From positions 1 to 64,000 of the forward strand of contig NZ_RAWE01000002.1 of assembly GCF_003611695.1 (NCBI RefSeq): DNA of 64,000 bases, given 5' to 3'. This stretch comes from Corallococcus carmarthensis (lineage in GTDB: Bacteria; Myxococcota; Myxococcia; Myxococcales; Myxococcaceae). The notes below the pieces were generated by a model, which was given only the letters and a program-made list of their open reading frames with translations, did not search any database and was not told the origin of the DNA. Below, in pieces: positions 40,887 through 50,210 of this stretch. The stretch's first letter is position 1, and every line of letters begins with the position of its first letter. Position numbers and translations under genes: made by a program.

Positions 40887-43153
40887 AGAACGCAAGAACA
40901 GTCCTGGGGCTCGTGGGCCTCGCGGTCCTGCTGCCTCCCGTCATCGCCGACGCCTGCGGGCCCGATTTCGGACCCGATCCCCGCTTCCACATCGTCGACA
41001 ATCCCGACCGGCCCTTCGATAGCTACTCCGCCGGGCGCCTGGGCGTCCTCCGCCGCACGCTCGACCTGCCCTACCTCGCCTTCGCCTGGCGCTCGATGAT
41101 GGGCATCCCCACCACGGCGGATGAACAGAAGCACCTGGTGGCGGGATGGGGGGACGCGGAGGGCCGCTATGGACCTGACCCGTGGTGGGCCAGCAATCAA
41201 TGGACCGCCGTCCGGCAGGAGGTCGTGCCCGCCGGGGACCTGCGGCAGCTGGACTCCATCCGGCTCGCGGATCAATCCAGCGCTTCCTACATCCACGGTG
41301 ATGCCTTCCTGCACGCCGCCGTCACGGCCCGCGCGCTCGCGAAGGAGTGGAAGCGGCGCCCGGCGTTGCTGACGGAGTGGGTGGGCAACCAGGACACCGT
41401 CCTGGGCGGGGGCTGTGCCCTGTCCATGCCGGCGCCGGGCATCGAGGAGTCGCTGACGCCGCGAGAGAAGGCCCGCCGTCAGGCCGAGCGCGACTACCAG
41501 GCGGCGGCCATGCACCTGTACTGCGGGAAGTACGACGCGGCGGCGGAGGGCTTCCAGGCCCTGGCCAACACCGCGGACTCCCCCTACCGGACACTCGCCG
41601 CGTACCTCGTGGCGCGCACCCGCGTGCGCGAGGCGATGTTCGGGATGCCCGAGGGTGAAGGGTACCCGGAGAGGGTGGACGCCACCGTGCTGGCGCGCTT
41701 CACACGGGCGGAAGAGGCCATCCAGAAGGTGCTCGCGGATCCGAAGCTGCGCGAGGTGCACGGTCCCACGCGGCGCCTGCTGTCCATCGTGCGCTGGCGC
41801 CTGTCGCCGGAGACCTGGCGGTGCGAGCTGTTCTCGCGGGTGCTGGAGAAGGGGACGGGCTCCGGGCTGGAGTCGGATCTGGCTGGCATCTCGTTCACGC
41901 TCGACGCGGACGGCAACGCCGTCACCTGCCCGGGGTTGAAGCCTCGGGCGGCGGAGCTCTCCGCGTGGCTCCAGCTCATGTCCACCCGTCCCCCCGACGA
42001 GGCCGGCATCCCGGAGGCGCCATGGCCTGCGAAGGCCTTCGGGACCGCGGTGGCCCGCTGGAAGAAGAGCGCGCACCTGCCCTGGCTCGTGCTCGCGCTG
42101 CTGTCGGCCCGCGCGGACGCGCCGGAGGTGCCCGAGCTGCTCGCGGACGCGGAGAAGGTGCCGGTGGAGTCCCCCGCGGGCCTGACGCTCGCGTGGCACT
42201 CCGTGCAGTTGCTGCGGGAGCGTGGCGCGCTGACGGAGGCCCGGGCGCGGCTGGACGCCATCCCGGTGGCGCTGGTGCGCGACCTGCCGTCCGCGGACAA
42301 CTTCCTGCGCGAGGAACGGCTGCACCTGGCGAACAGCTGGGACGAGGCGCTGCGCAACGCGGCCCAGCTCGTGGTCGACGAGGACGGTGCGTCCTCCCAT
42401 CAGGACTGGAATGCCCAGACGCCCGAAACCGTGGCGATGGGGCTCAGCCCCATATGGGCGTCCTTTCTGGAATCCCATGTCCCCACGCGCCGGATGCGTG
42501 AGTGGGTCGCGCTCCCCGGACTGAGTCCCGCGCTGCGCCGGCAGTTGTCGTGGGCCGTGTTCGCCCGCGCCGCCGTGGTGGGGGACGACGAGACCCTCAA
42601 GGCCCAGGCGGCCACGCTCGCGGAGGCGGAGCCCAAGGCGCGCGCGGAGCTCCTGGCTGTCGTGGGACGGCCCACGGTGGAGGAGCGCCTCTTCGACGCG
42701 CGGCTGCTGCTCATGGGGCTGCCCGTTGTCTCCGCGAGGCTGGAGCCCAACCGGGACCGGCTGGCGAACGTCTCACCGCAGCTGGACCTGACCGAGGACC
42801 TGAGCTGGTTCCGGAACGGGTGGTGCGTGCCGGGGACGAAGAACCTTGAGGCGCCGCCGGGAACGCCGGGGCCGCTGCCGTTCGCGAGCCCGGAGGAGCG
42901 GGCGGACGCCGCCAGCGAGTGGAAGGCCCTCAACGAGGCGGGCTCCTCCGTGGCCTTCTTCTCCCGCGTGGCGCTGGACTGGGCGAAGGCGCACCCGGCG
43001 GATCCGCGCTCGCCCATCGCGCTGTTCCGCGCGGTCCGGTCCAGCAAGCGGGGCTGCGGCCAGAACACCCCGGAGGCGAAGAAGGCCTTCGCCTGGCTCC
43101 ACAAGCAATACGGCAAGACGGAGTGGGCGCGCCGCTCGCCATACGTCTACTGA
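40883..43153 (+). CDS. large secreted hypothetical protein with helical repeats, 756 aa
   Basis: Signal peptide (MKNARTVLGLVGLAVLLPPVIADA) followed directly by CGPDFGPDPRFH, a CGPDF motif that recurs at the mature N-terminus of such proteins. The body is alpha-helical with TPR-like pairs (RQAERDYQAAAMHLYCGKYDAAAEGFQALANTADSPYRTLAAYLVARTRV). An isolated Cys pattern (WRCELFSRV, NGWCVPGTKN, SKRGCGQNTPEAKKAFAWLHKQYG) lies in the second half. Function unknown. It is translationally coupled to the DUF3142 gene and 32 bp upstream of the YfhO-like gene, so it is part of a three-gene set of envelope proteins. Confidence 0.85.
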   Translation: MKNARTVLGLVGLAVLLPPVIADACGPDFGPDPRFHIVDNPDRPFDSYSAGRLGVLRRTLDLPYLAFAWRSMMGIPTTADEQKHLVAGWGDAEGRYGPDPWWASNQWTAVRQEVVPAGDLRQLDSIRLADQSSASYIHGDAFLHAAVTARALAKEWKRRPALLTEWVGNQDTVLGGGCALSMPAPGIEESLTPREKARRQAERDYQAAAMHLYCGKYDAAAEGFQALANTADSPYRTLAAYLVARTRVREAMFGMPEGEGYPERVDATVLARFTRAEEAIQKVLADPKLREVHGPTRRLLSIVRWRLSPETWRCELFSRVLEKGTGSGLESDLAGISFTLDADGNAVTCPGLKPRAAELSAWLQLMSTRPPDEAGIPEAPWPAKAFGTAVARWKKSAHLPWLVLALLSARADAPEVPELLADAEKVPVESPAGLTLAWHSVQLLRERGALTEARARLDAIPVALVRDLPSADNFLREERLHLANSWDEALRNAAQLVVDEDGASSHQDWNAQTPETVAMGLSPIWASFLESHVPTRRMREWVALPGLSPALRRQLSWAVFARAAVVGDDETLKAQAATLAEAEPKARAELLAVVGRPTVEERLFDARLLLMGLPVVSARLEPNRDRLANVSPQLDLTEDLSWFRNGWCVPGTKNLEAPPGTPGPLPFASPEERADAASEWKALNEAGSSVAFFSRVALDWAKAHPADPRSPIALFRAVRSSKRGCGQNTPEAKKAFAWLHKQYGKTEWARRSPYVY

Positions 43154-43185
43154 CGGGCGGCCCTCCGGCCTACGATGCCGCCGGC

Positions 43186-45411
43186 ATGACGACGCCGCGA
43201 ACGCGAGGACGGGCAGGGCTCCCCACGGTGGTGGGGCTGCTGGCGCTCGTCGCGTTCGTCTACTGGCCGGTCTTCACCGGGCACCTGCTCGCGGGCCGGG
43301 ACCTGTTCCGCATCTTCTTCCCGGACTCGGCCTTCCTGCTGGAGTCGCTGCACGCTGGCGAGGTGCCCCTGTGGAACCCGTACCTGCGCCTGGGGCAGCC
43401 GTTCGCGGCGACCCTCTACTCGCAGGTGTACTACCCGCCGCGCTGGGCCGCCGTGCTGCTCACGGGGCCCATCGTGTCCATGACGGTGATGCAGCTGGGG
43501 CACGTCGTGCTCGCGGCGGTGGGCGTGTTCCTGCTGTGCCGGAGGCTGCGCGTGTCCTGGCCCGCGGCCGCCGTCGCGGGCGCCACGTTCGGGCTGTCGA
43601 CGATGATGACCCGGCTGGGCCTCCAGCAGAACCTCGTCGACGCCGCCGCCTGGAGCGGCTTCATCCTGGGCGCCGCGCATGACGCCACCCACCGCCCGGG
43701 GCGCGGGCCCCTGGCGCGGCTCGCCGTGTACAGCGCGCTGTCGCTCTTCGCGGGCTCGCCGGAGACCACGCTGTGGCAGGGGCTGGTCGCGGTGCTGGTG
43801 GCGGGCCTCGCGCCACGGCAGGCGGCGGGGGCCCGGGCGCGCTCGGTGGCGCGCGTGACGGGGGGGCTGGCGCTGTCGGCGGTGCTCGCCGCGGTGGCGC
43901 TGCTGCCCACCGCCGAGTTCGCGCGCAACTCCCTCCGGTTGCAGGACGCCTGGTCCTGGCGGCTCGTCTGGTCCGTGTCGTGGCCCCAGGTGTTGTCCGC
44001 GCTGTGGCCGCTCGCGGACTGGCCCCGGGGAAGCTACTGGGGCGAGGACCAGTGGTTCATCCTCAGCCTCTTCCTGGGGACGTTGCCCTGCGCGCTCGCG
44101 GTGCTGGGCGCCGTCCGCGGGCCGCGGCGCGCCCGGGCCTTCGCGGTGGGCGCGCTGTTGCTCGTGGCGCTGAGCCTGGGCCGGCACTTCGCGCCCGCGG
44201 CCTGGGTGCTGCTGCACGTGCCCCCGTTCTCCCTCTTCCGCTACCCGGTGAAGTACTTCGTGGGGGCCGCGTTCTGCGTGTCCGTGCTGTCCGCCTTCGG
44301 GGTGGATGCGCTGGGAAGGTTCGCGCGCCGCCTGCGTCCCTCGCGCCTGCGCGCGGCCGTGGCCCTGGTGGGCATGGTGGGCGCCATGGCCGCCATCGGG
44401 CCCGTGGTCCGCCGTCTGCCCATGCGGGCCTCCGCCGACGCGGGCGCTCCCTGGGTGCCCCTGTGTCTGGGATTGGCCGTGCTCGTGGTGCTCTGGCCTC
44501 GCGGCGCCTTCGCGCGGCCCCGCCGGGTGCGTCAGGGCATCGCGGTGCTCGCGGTGCTGGAGGTGGCGGCGTCGCACGCGGTGCTGGACCGGCCGCGGTA
44601 CACGCCCCTGGAGGCGCTGCTGCGGCCCTTCTCCCTGCGCGTCTTCCTGCCAGAGCCCTACGCGGGCCGCATCAGCGTGGACATCCAGGGCCCCGAGGAC
44701 CCCACGCGCGTGGGCAAGGGCAACACCATCGAGCGCAGCCGCGAACAGCTCATGCCCAACCGCTTCGTGGAGGAGCGCCTGCCCGCGCTGGAGGGCTTCG
44801 GCGCCCCCGAGCCCCGGTACACGGACGTCTTCCACGACGCGGGTGAGCGCACCGTCTTCGACCTCACGGGCGTCACCCACTACCTGCGCCACGGACCGCC
44901 GCCCTTCGACGACCTGGAGCTGCTCAACACGGCGGAGGACGGCACCACGCTGTCGCGCTCGCGCACCGCGATGCCGCGCGCGTTCCTGGTGCAGCGCGCC
45001 CGCGTGGTGACGGATGCGCAGGCGCTCGCGGCGGTGGAGGATGGCTCCCAGCCCTTCCGTCACACCGCCTTCCTCGCCTCGGGCGAGCCGCTGGAGCGGC
45101 CCGCGTGCATGGGCGCCGTGGAATGGGTGCGCCAGGGCGCCCAGCACCTGGAGTTGAAGGTGGAGGCCTGCGACGACAGCTACCTCGTCGTGTCCGACAG
45201 CCACTATCCGGGCTGGACCGCGACCGTGGACGGACAGGACGTGCCCCTCCACCGGGCGGACCTGGCGCTGCGCGCCGTGCGGGTTCCGAAGGGTCTCCAC
45301 ACGGTCCGCTTCGACTACCGCCCGCTGAGCTTCCGCCTGGGCCTGGCCCTGTCCGTGCTCGGCTGGCTGGGGCTCGTGGCCGCGGTGCTCAGGCGTCCGC
45401 GGGCGCCCTGA
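43186..45411 (+). CDS. YfhO-like polytopic membrane protein
   Basis: 741 aa. About a dozen hydrophobic segments fill residues 15-520, beginning VGLLALVAFVYWPVFTGHLLAGRDLFRIFFPDSAFLLESLHAGEVPLWNPYLRLGQP; the acidic loop after TM1 is characteristic of GT-C-type and YfhO proteins. The C-terminal extracytoplasmic domain contains YLVVSDSHYPGWTATVDGQDVPLHRADLALRAVRVPKGLHTVRFDYRP, the terminal signature of YfhO family members, then a last TM. YfhO proteins are linked to glycosylation of cell-envelope polymers such as lipoteichoic acid; here the target is unknown. Confidence 0.87.
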   Translation: MTTPRTRGRAGLPTVVGLLALVAFVYWPVFTGHLLAGRDLFRIFFPDSAFLLESLHAGEVPLWNPYLRLGQPFAATLYSQVYYPPRWAAVLLTGPIVSMTVMQLGHVVLAAVGVFLLCRRLRVSWPAAAVAGATFGLSTMMTRLGLQQNLVDAAAWSGFILGAAHDATHRPGRGPLARLAVYSALSLFAGSPETTLWQGLVAVLVAGLAPRQAAGARARSVARVTGGLALSAVLAAVALLPTAEFARNSLRLQDAWSWRLVWSVSWPQVLSALWPLADWPRGSYWGEDQWFILSLFLGTLPCALAVLGAVRGPRRARAFAVGALLLVALSLGRHFAPAAWVLLHVPPFSLFRYPVKYFVGAAFCVSVLSAFGVDALGRFARRLRPSRLRAAVALVGMVGAMAAIGPVVRRLPMRASADAGAPWVPLCLGLAVLVVLWPRGAFARPRRVRQGIAVLAVLEVAASHAVLDRPRYTPLEALLRPFSLRVFLPEPYAGRISVDIQGPEDPTRVGKGNTIERSREQLMPNRFVEERLPALEGFGAPEPRYTDVFHDAGERTVFDLTGVTHYLRHGPPPFDDLELLNTAEDGTTLSRSRTAMPRAFLVQRARVVTDAQALAAVEDGSQPFRHTAFLASGEPLERPACMGAVEWVRQGAQHLELKVEACDDSYLVVSDSHYPGWTATVDGQDVPLHRADLALRAVRVPKGLHTVRFDYRPLSFRLGLALSVLGWLGLVAAVLRRPRAP

Positions 45412-45420
45412 CGCCCCTGC

Positions 45421-46668
45421 TCACTTCATGGGCCGCACGACGCGGAGGATCTTCCGCGCGATGATCTTGTTGCGCGCGTCGTCGGACAGGCGCGTGGACT
45501 TCACCTGCAGGTAGATGGACGGATGGTCCGAGTAGTACTTGCCCTCGGACTTGAGGTGCCTGGAGCCGCTGGCGCCCATCAGGCCGTACATTCCGGGGCC
45601 GGACAGCTCCAGGTGCTCGGTGTCCGCCTGGTAGTAGCCCATGTAGTGGGCGTTGCCGGCGGAGTTCGAATACTGCTGGTGGAAGAGCGGAATGGCCTCC
45701 GTGCACTTGTGGGCCAGCATGTACGTGGGCTGGGTCTCCGGCCGGCCGTCGAAGAAGACGCCCCGGCTGCCCTGGGTCGTCTCCTGGAGGTCCATGTTGA
45801 AGTCCCCCACCATCACCTGGATGCCCTCGGACACGCAGAAGGTCTGCAAGGCATTGCGCTCCACCTGGCGCTCATGCGGGTTGGAGCCGGTCAGCGACGC
45901 GCGCAGGTGCACGCCGGCCACCGTCACCGAATGGCCATACCGGTTCCCGAGCGTCACCTTGAGGATGTACTCGTCCTTGGACTTCAGCTTCGTCTGGATG
46001 GACGCCGTCTTCCGGGTGAGGGTGGTGGCCTCCAGGTAGAAGCCGTCGTTCTTCGGGTTCTCCACCTGCTCGTGGATGTCCTCCCGCAGGTAGAGGGCAA
46101 TCTCGTTGACGTGCTTGATGCCCTTGACCGTCGCGTCGTCGATGAGGTGCCTGCGCACGTAGGACATGCCCAGGCCGGAGGGGTCGATGCGGTCCGGGAA
46201 GGGCGAGCCCGTGGGGTTCTCCGACAGGAACACGAAGACGGGGTAGTGCTTGTAGCCGCGCAGGTTCCGCTCGATGCGGTTCTTGCGCCGGTCGCTCCAC
46301 TGGGACGTGTCCGCCGCCTGGGGGCCGTTGCTCTTCAACCAGGACTGGTAGTTGTCGTCATAGTCGGAGTCGGGGTTGTGCATGTTGCGGATGAGGTCGC
46401 ACTCCTGCTGCACGATGTCCGCGAGCTTCGAGGCGATGTCCGGCCCCTGCAGGAAGGCGCTGGAGGCCAGGCTGGGGACGAGCGGGTTCGCGAGGTTCGC
46501 GCCGTCCACCCGCTTGCCTGTGTCATCGAAGGTGGCGCTCAGCCCCTTCACGCCCTTGGTGGTGTTGGCCTTGTAGAACTTCTTCGCGGCGTCGAAGGGG
46601 ATGAACAGGATGGAGACGCGGGGAAGGGTCGCGGTGTCGATGCCCTCGTCGAATTCGCGCTTCGGCAT
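45421..46668 (-). CDS. endonuclease/exonuclease/phosphatase (DNase I-fold) protein
   Basis: 415 aa. The metal-dependent phosphodiesterase fold is indicated by VAGVHLRASLTGSNPHERQVERNAL, the metal-site VMVGDFNMDLQET (GDFN) and the C-terminal YYSDHPSIYLQVK (SDH motif). The N-terminal ~180 residues (KFYKANTTKGVKGLSATFDDTGKRV) do not match the canonical N-terminal strand and first catalytic Glu clearly. No signal peptide is visible. It could cleave nucleic acids or phospholipid/inositol head groups. It lies 24 bp downstream of the Cys-rich secreted protein and shares its operon. Confidence 0.82.
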   Translation of the reverse strand: MPKREFDEGIDTATLPRVSILFIPFDAAKKFYKANTTKGVKGLSATFDDTGKRVDGANLANPLVPSLASSAFLQGPDIASKLADIVQQECDLIRNMHNPDSDYDDNYQSWLKSNGPQAADTSQWSDRRKNRIERNLRGYKHYPVFVFLSENPTGSPFPDRIDPSGLGMSYVRRHLIDDATVKGIKHVNEIALYLREDIHEQVENPKNDGFYLEATTLTRKTASIQTKLKSKDEYILKVTLGNRYGHSVTVAGVHLRASLTGSNPHERQVERNALQTFCVSEGIQVMVGDFNMDLQETTQGSRGVFFDGRPETQPTYMLAHKCTEAIPLFHQQYSNSAGNAHYMGYYQADTEHLELSGPGMYGLMGASGSRHLKSEGKYYSDHPSIYLQVKSTRLSDDARNKIIARKILRVVRPMK

Positions 46669-46692
46669 GGCGGACCCCAGGGGGCGTGAGGG

Positions 46693-47070
46693 CTACTTCC
46701 AGGAGCAGCCCTTGATCTTCTTGCAGAACGCTTCGTTGGTGGCCTTCTCACACGCCATGGCCACGCCGCCGCACATATTGGACCCGAACATGTAGGCACA
46801 TCCAGGCTGGCTGCTGCAGTACATCTGGGAGAAGACGCCACAGAAGTTCGGCTTGCCCGTGCAGCGGCCGGCGCCCTGGGGCGCGGTGGCGTCCTTCTCC
46901 GGCGTGGCGGCCGTGCCCGCGTCCTTGCCTTCGACCCCGGCGTCCGCCTTCGCGGAAGCGGAGGTCTTGGGCTTCTTCGCCGCGCCCTCCGCGTGGGCGG
47001 GAGCGCCCAGGAGGGCCGCCGTCATTGCGAACGCCATGAAGAGACCCACGCGCTTTCCGTGCTGCGCCAT
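46693..47070 (-). CDS. small secreted cysteine-rich protein, 125 aa
   Basis: ATG 47070 after AAAGGA. Signal peptide (MAQHGKRVGLFMAFAMTAALLGAPAHA), then a Lys/Ala/Thr-rich linker of ~50 residues, then a ~45-residue C-terminal domain with eight cysteines: RCTGKPNFCGVFSQMYC, QPGCAYMF, NMCGGVAMACEKA, FCKKIKGCSW. The spacing suggests a compact disulfide-bonded knob. It is not recognised as a known toxin or adhesin. First gene of an operon with the DNase I-fold protein. Confidence 0.85.
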   Translation of the reverse strand: MAQHGKRVGLFMAFAMTAALLGAPAHAEGAAKKPKTSASAKADAGVEGKDAGTAATPEKDATAPQGAGRCTGKPNFCGVFSQMYCSSQPGCAYMFGSNMCGGVAMACEKATNEAFCKKIKGCSWK

Positions 47071-47297
47071 GTTCCTGTCCTTTCGGTGTGGGACCGGCCC
47101 GTCTCCCGCCATAACAGTCTACGAGAAGGGGAAGTCAGCGGCGTGAAGCATGCCCGCCTGCCCGCGCGGGAGTCGAGCAGCCTCACCCATTTCAGCGGCG
47201 GGGGAGGAGCTCCCGCGCCAGTTCGATGAAGGCCCGCAGGGGACGCGCGGAGCCCACGTGGTTCCGGCCCGCGCCGACTCCGGTGGCGGGTCCGGGT

Positions 47298-47786
47298 TCA
47301 CCTCCGCTGGGGGCCGGCTGCGCTTCGCAGCAGCAGCGCCGCGCGGTGGATGGCGGACCGGATGCGGACGTAGGTGCCGCAGCGGCAGACGTTGTCGCTC
47401 ATGGCCGCGTCGATGTCCGCGTCGGATGGCTGGGGATTCCTCCGCAGCAGCGCGACCGCGGCCATGATCTGCCCCGGTTGGCAGAAGCCGCACTGGGCCA
47501 CGTCCTCCGCGATCCACGCCTGCTGCACGGGATGCAGTCCCGCCGCGTCCGCCAGTCCCTCGATGGTCTTCACCTCGTGGCCCGCGACTTCGCCCACGGG
47601 GTGGAGGCAGGGACGGAAGGCCTCGCCGTCCAGGTGGCTGGTGCACGCTCCGCAGACGCCCACGCCGCAGCCGTACTTGGGGCCCGTGACGCCCAGCACG
47701 TCGCGGAGCACCCACAGCAGGGGCAGGTCCGAGGGCGACTCCACCGACACCGGCTGACCGTTGAGGATGAATTGATGGGCCGGCAT
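47298..47786 (-). CDS. 2Fe-2S small subunit of molybdenum hydroxylase
   Basis: 162 aa. N-terminal plant-type [2Fe-2S] ferredoxin domain with [17 protein letters not shown] and CLHPV. C-terminal four-helix [2Fe-2S] domain with [16 protein letters not shown] and [15 protein letters not shown]. It is the electron-transfer subunit of xanthine-oxidase-family enzymes of the IorA/isoquinoline 1-oxidoreductase type. It begins 2 bp after the large-subunit stop, so the two are one operon. No FAD-subunit gene is present, as is usual for this two-subunit branch, which passes electrons to a cytochrome or quinone. Confidence 0.95.
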   Translation of the reverse strand: MPAHQFILNGQPVSVESPSDLPLLWVLRDVLGVTGPKYGCGVGVCGACTSHLDGEAFRPCLHPVGEVAGHEVKTIEGLADAAGLHPVQQAWIAEDVAQCGFCQPGQIMAAVALLRRNPQPSDADIDAAMSDNVCRCGTYVRIRSAIHRAALLLRSAAGPQRR

Positions 47787-47788
47787 GG

Positions 47789-49957
47789 TCAGGCTCCCTC
47801 GTCGAGGATGGGGAAGCGGGTGGGCATGGTGCCTGTCGCACGTGCGATGGCATTGGCCAGGGCCGCCGCCGCGCTGGGATAGCCCAGCTCGCCCACGCCA
47901 CCCACGCGGTTGTCGGAGCGCACGAGGTGCACCTGGATGGAGGCGGGCGCGTGCTTCATCCGCAGCCACCGGTAGTCCGCGAAGCTGCCCTCGCGCACCG
48001 CGCCCGCGTCGATGTGGAGCCCCGCGCTCAGCGTGGTGGACATCGCGTCCATCGCGGCGCCCTGGAGCTGGGCTTCGACGCCCTTGGGATTGATGGGCAA
48101 GCCCACGTCCGCGGCGATGATCACGCGCAGCACGCGCGGCGTCCCGCTGGTGACGTCCACCTCGACGAGGTGGGCGATGGCGCTGTCCCACTCCTCCAGC
48201 ACGGCGACTCCCTGGGCGACACCGGGCGGCAGCGTGCGGCCCCAGGCGCCTTCAAGCACCACCCGGTCCAGGACGGCCTTGAGCCGTCGGGACGTGAGGC
48301 GTGAGCGCCGCAGCTCCACGGGGTCTCGTTGGAGCTCGCGGGCCAGCTGGTCGACGAAGATTTCATTGGCCACGCCCACCTGGCTGGTGAAGACGGAGCG
48401 GAAGGAGGCCGTGGGAATGGGGAGCGGCACTTCGGCCAGCTCCTGCGCCACCCAGCCGAACTGGTAGGGGACGTGCTGGGTCAGCGTGAAGAACAGCGCG
48501 CTGGTGACCTCCGGCAGGACCTGCCCGGCGAGCGAGGTGAGGAGGTCTCCGAAGCCGTGGGGAAACTCCACGGTGGGAATGGCGGCGCGGTGTTGCCAGC
48601 CGAGGATGGAGCCGCCAGGTCCCAGCGAGGCGAGGATGCGATGGTGGCTCGCGGGCCGGTAGTGGCCGTGGCGCATCTCGTCGTTGCGGCTCCACATCAG
48701 CTTCACCGGCTGCCCGAGCGACCGCGAGATGAGCGCGGCTTCCACCGCGGCCTCGGTGAAGAAGCGCCGGCCGAACCCGCCCCCGGCGCGGATGGGATGC
48801 ACGGTGACCCGCTGCGGGGTGAGCGCCCAGCCGAGCGCCGCGGCGACCTGATTCCGCGCGAACTTCGGATCCTGGACGCCGGACCAGACTTCCGCGACGT
48901 CGCCTGTCACGCGGGCCACGCAGCTCTGTGTCTCCATGGGCGCGTGCGCGAGGTAGGGGAAGTCGAAGCGCCCCTCCACGACCCGCGTCGTGAGCAGCGG
49001 GGGCAGCGGCCGGGGCCCGATGGCGTCTCGCAGCCGGGTCCGGATGTCGGCGTCGGAGAGGTGGCTGGCCGGACCTGGTGCCCAGGTGACCTGCAACGCG
49101 TCGCGAGCGGCGAAGGCCTGCGCGAACGTCCGGGCCGCCACCGCCACGCCTGACGAAAGCTGCACCACGCCCACCACGCCAGGCATGGCCCGGGCCGTGG
49201 AGGCATTGAAGGACAGGACCGTGCCGCGCAGCGTGGGAGGCCGCGCCACCACCGTCGGCATCGCGCCCGGAATGTCGAGGTCCAGGGTGAAGCGCACCGC
49301 GCCGGTGACGATGTCGCGTGCGTCGACGCGTCCCGTGGGCTGACCGACCACGGTGTATTCACCTGGAGATTTCGGCAGCGGGGACACCTCTGGCAGCAGC
49401 ACGTGCGCGGCGTCTTCCGCCAGTTCGCCGTAGCCCAGCCTGCGGCCGTCGGGAGCGCGGACCTCGCCCTGCGTCGTGGTGAGCGTGAGGGCCAGCACCC
49501 GCCAGCGGTGCGCGGCGGCGGTGACGAGCCGTGCCCGGGCCTCCGCGGCGGCGGCGCGGAGCGGACCGGCCAGGTAGCGCATCGTCGAGGACAGGCCGGT
49601 GAGCTGGATGAGCCAGCGGGGATCCGCGTCGGCGGTGCACACGTCCACGGCATCCAGGCCGGTGTCGAGCTCCTCGGCGACGAGCATGGTCACGGCGGTG
49701 GTGATGCCCTGGCCCATCTCCGTGCGGGGCAGGGTGGCGACGACGCGCCCATCGGTCCGGACGGCGACGTAGAGGTTGAGCGGTGTCTCCTCCAGCGCCG
49801 CTGGATCCGTCGTGGGCTCCGCGGCCTGGGCGGAAGGAAGGTCGAGCCCGCACCGCGCCGCGACCATCAACGTGGGCGAGGCCACCAGCCACGTCAGGAA
49901 CTTGCGGCGGTCGAAGCCGCTGGGAGGTGCCGCGTCCTCGGGCAGCAAGTCAGCCAT
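47789..49957 (-). CDS. molybdopterin-binding large subunit, xanthine dehydrogenase family, Tat-exported
   Basis: 722 aa; ATG 49957. A twin-arginine signal ([21 protein letters not shown]) near the N-terminus fits export of IorB-type subunits. The Mo-cofactor-binding body shows [29 protein letters not shown], a repeated aldehyde-oxidase domain, [20 protein letters not shown] and the C-terminal [23 protein letters not shown] with the active-site Glu of the family. It hydroxylates an aldehyde or N-heterocycle in the periplasm using the 2Fe-2S partner encoded immediately downstream. The substrate is not predictable. Confidence 0.94.
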   Translation of the reverse strand: MADLLPEDAAPPSGFDRRKFLTWLVASPTLMVAARCGLDLPSAQAAEPTTDPAALEETPLNLYVAVRTDGRVVATLPRTEMGQGITTAVTMLVAEELDTGLDAVDVCTADADPRWLIQLTGLSSTMRYLAGPLRAAAAEARARLVTAAAHRWRVLALTLTTTQGEVRAPDGRRLGYGELAEDAAHVLLPEVSPLPKSPGEYTVVGQPTGRVDARDIVTGAVRFTLDLDIPGAMPTVVARPPTLRGTVLSFNASTARAMPGVVGVVQLSSGVAVAARTFAQAFAARDALQVTWAPGPASHLSDADIRTRLRDAIGPRPLPPLLTTRVVEGRFDFPYLAHAPMETQSCVARVTGDVAEVWSGVQDPKFARNQVAAALGWALTPQRVTVHPIRAGGGFGRRFFTEAAVEAALISRSLGQPVKLMWSRNDEMRHGHYRPASHHRILASLGPGGSILGWQHRAAIPTVEFPHGFGDLLTSLAGQVLPEVTSALFFTLTQHVPYQFGWVAQELAEVPLPIPTASFRSVFTSQVGVANEIFVDQLARELQRDPVELRRSRLTSRRLKAVLDRVVLEGAWGRTLPPGVAQGVAVLEEWDSAIAHLVEVDVTSGTPRVLRVIIAADVGLPINPKGVEAQLQGAAMDAMSTTLSAGLHIDAGAVREGSFADYRWLRMKHAPASIQVHLVRSDNRVGGVGELGYPSAAAALANAIARATGTMPTRFPILDEGA

Positions 49958-50210
49958 GGGCAAAGTGTCTCACGCGGCCGTGGGCGGGCCCAACGACCCA
50001 GGGAGCCCTGTGCGGCACCTGTCACCTGGGACGCGGAAGCATCCAGGACAGGACCCCGGACGGTCCTGACGCGCTGCTGGGGGAGCCCGTTTCCGCGCTT
50101 CGACCTGAAGCGTGAGTCCCTGGTGCTTGGAGTCCAGGGCGGGACGTGCACGTGGCTTCGGGTGATACTGGTGTCCGGTACCCCATGGAGGCGGGGCGAG
50201 GACGGCGGGC

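Noticed and set aside
47298-49957. xanthine dehydrogenase proper (purine catabolism)
   Set aside because: There is no FAD subunit, and the large subunit carries a Tat signal, which fits the IorAB-type branch rather than cytosolic XDH.
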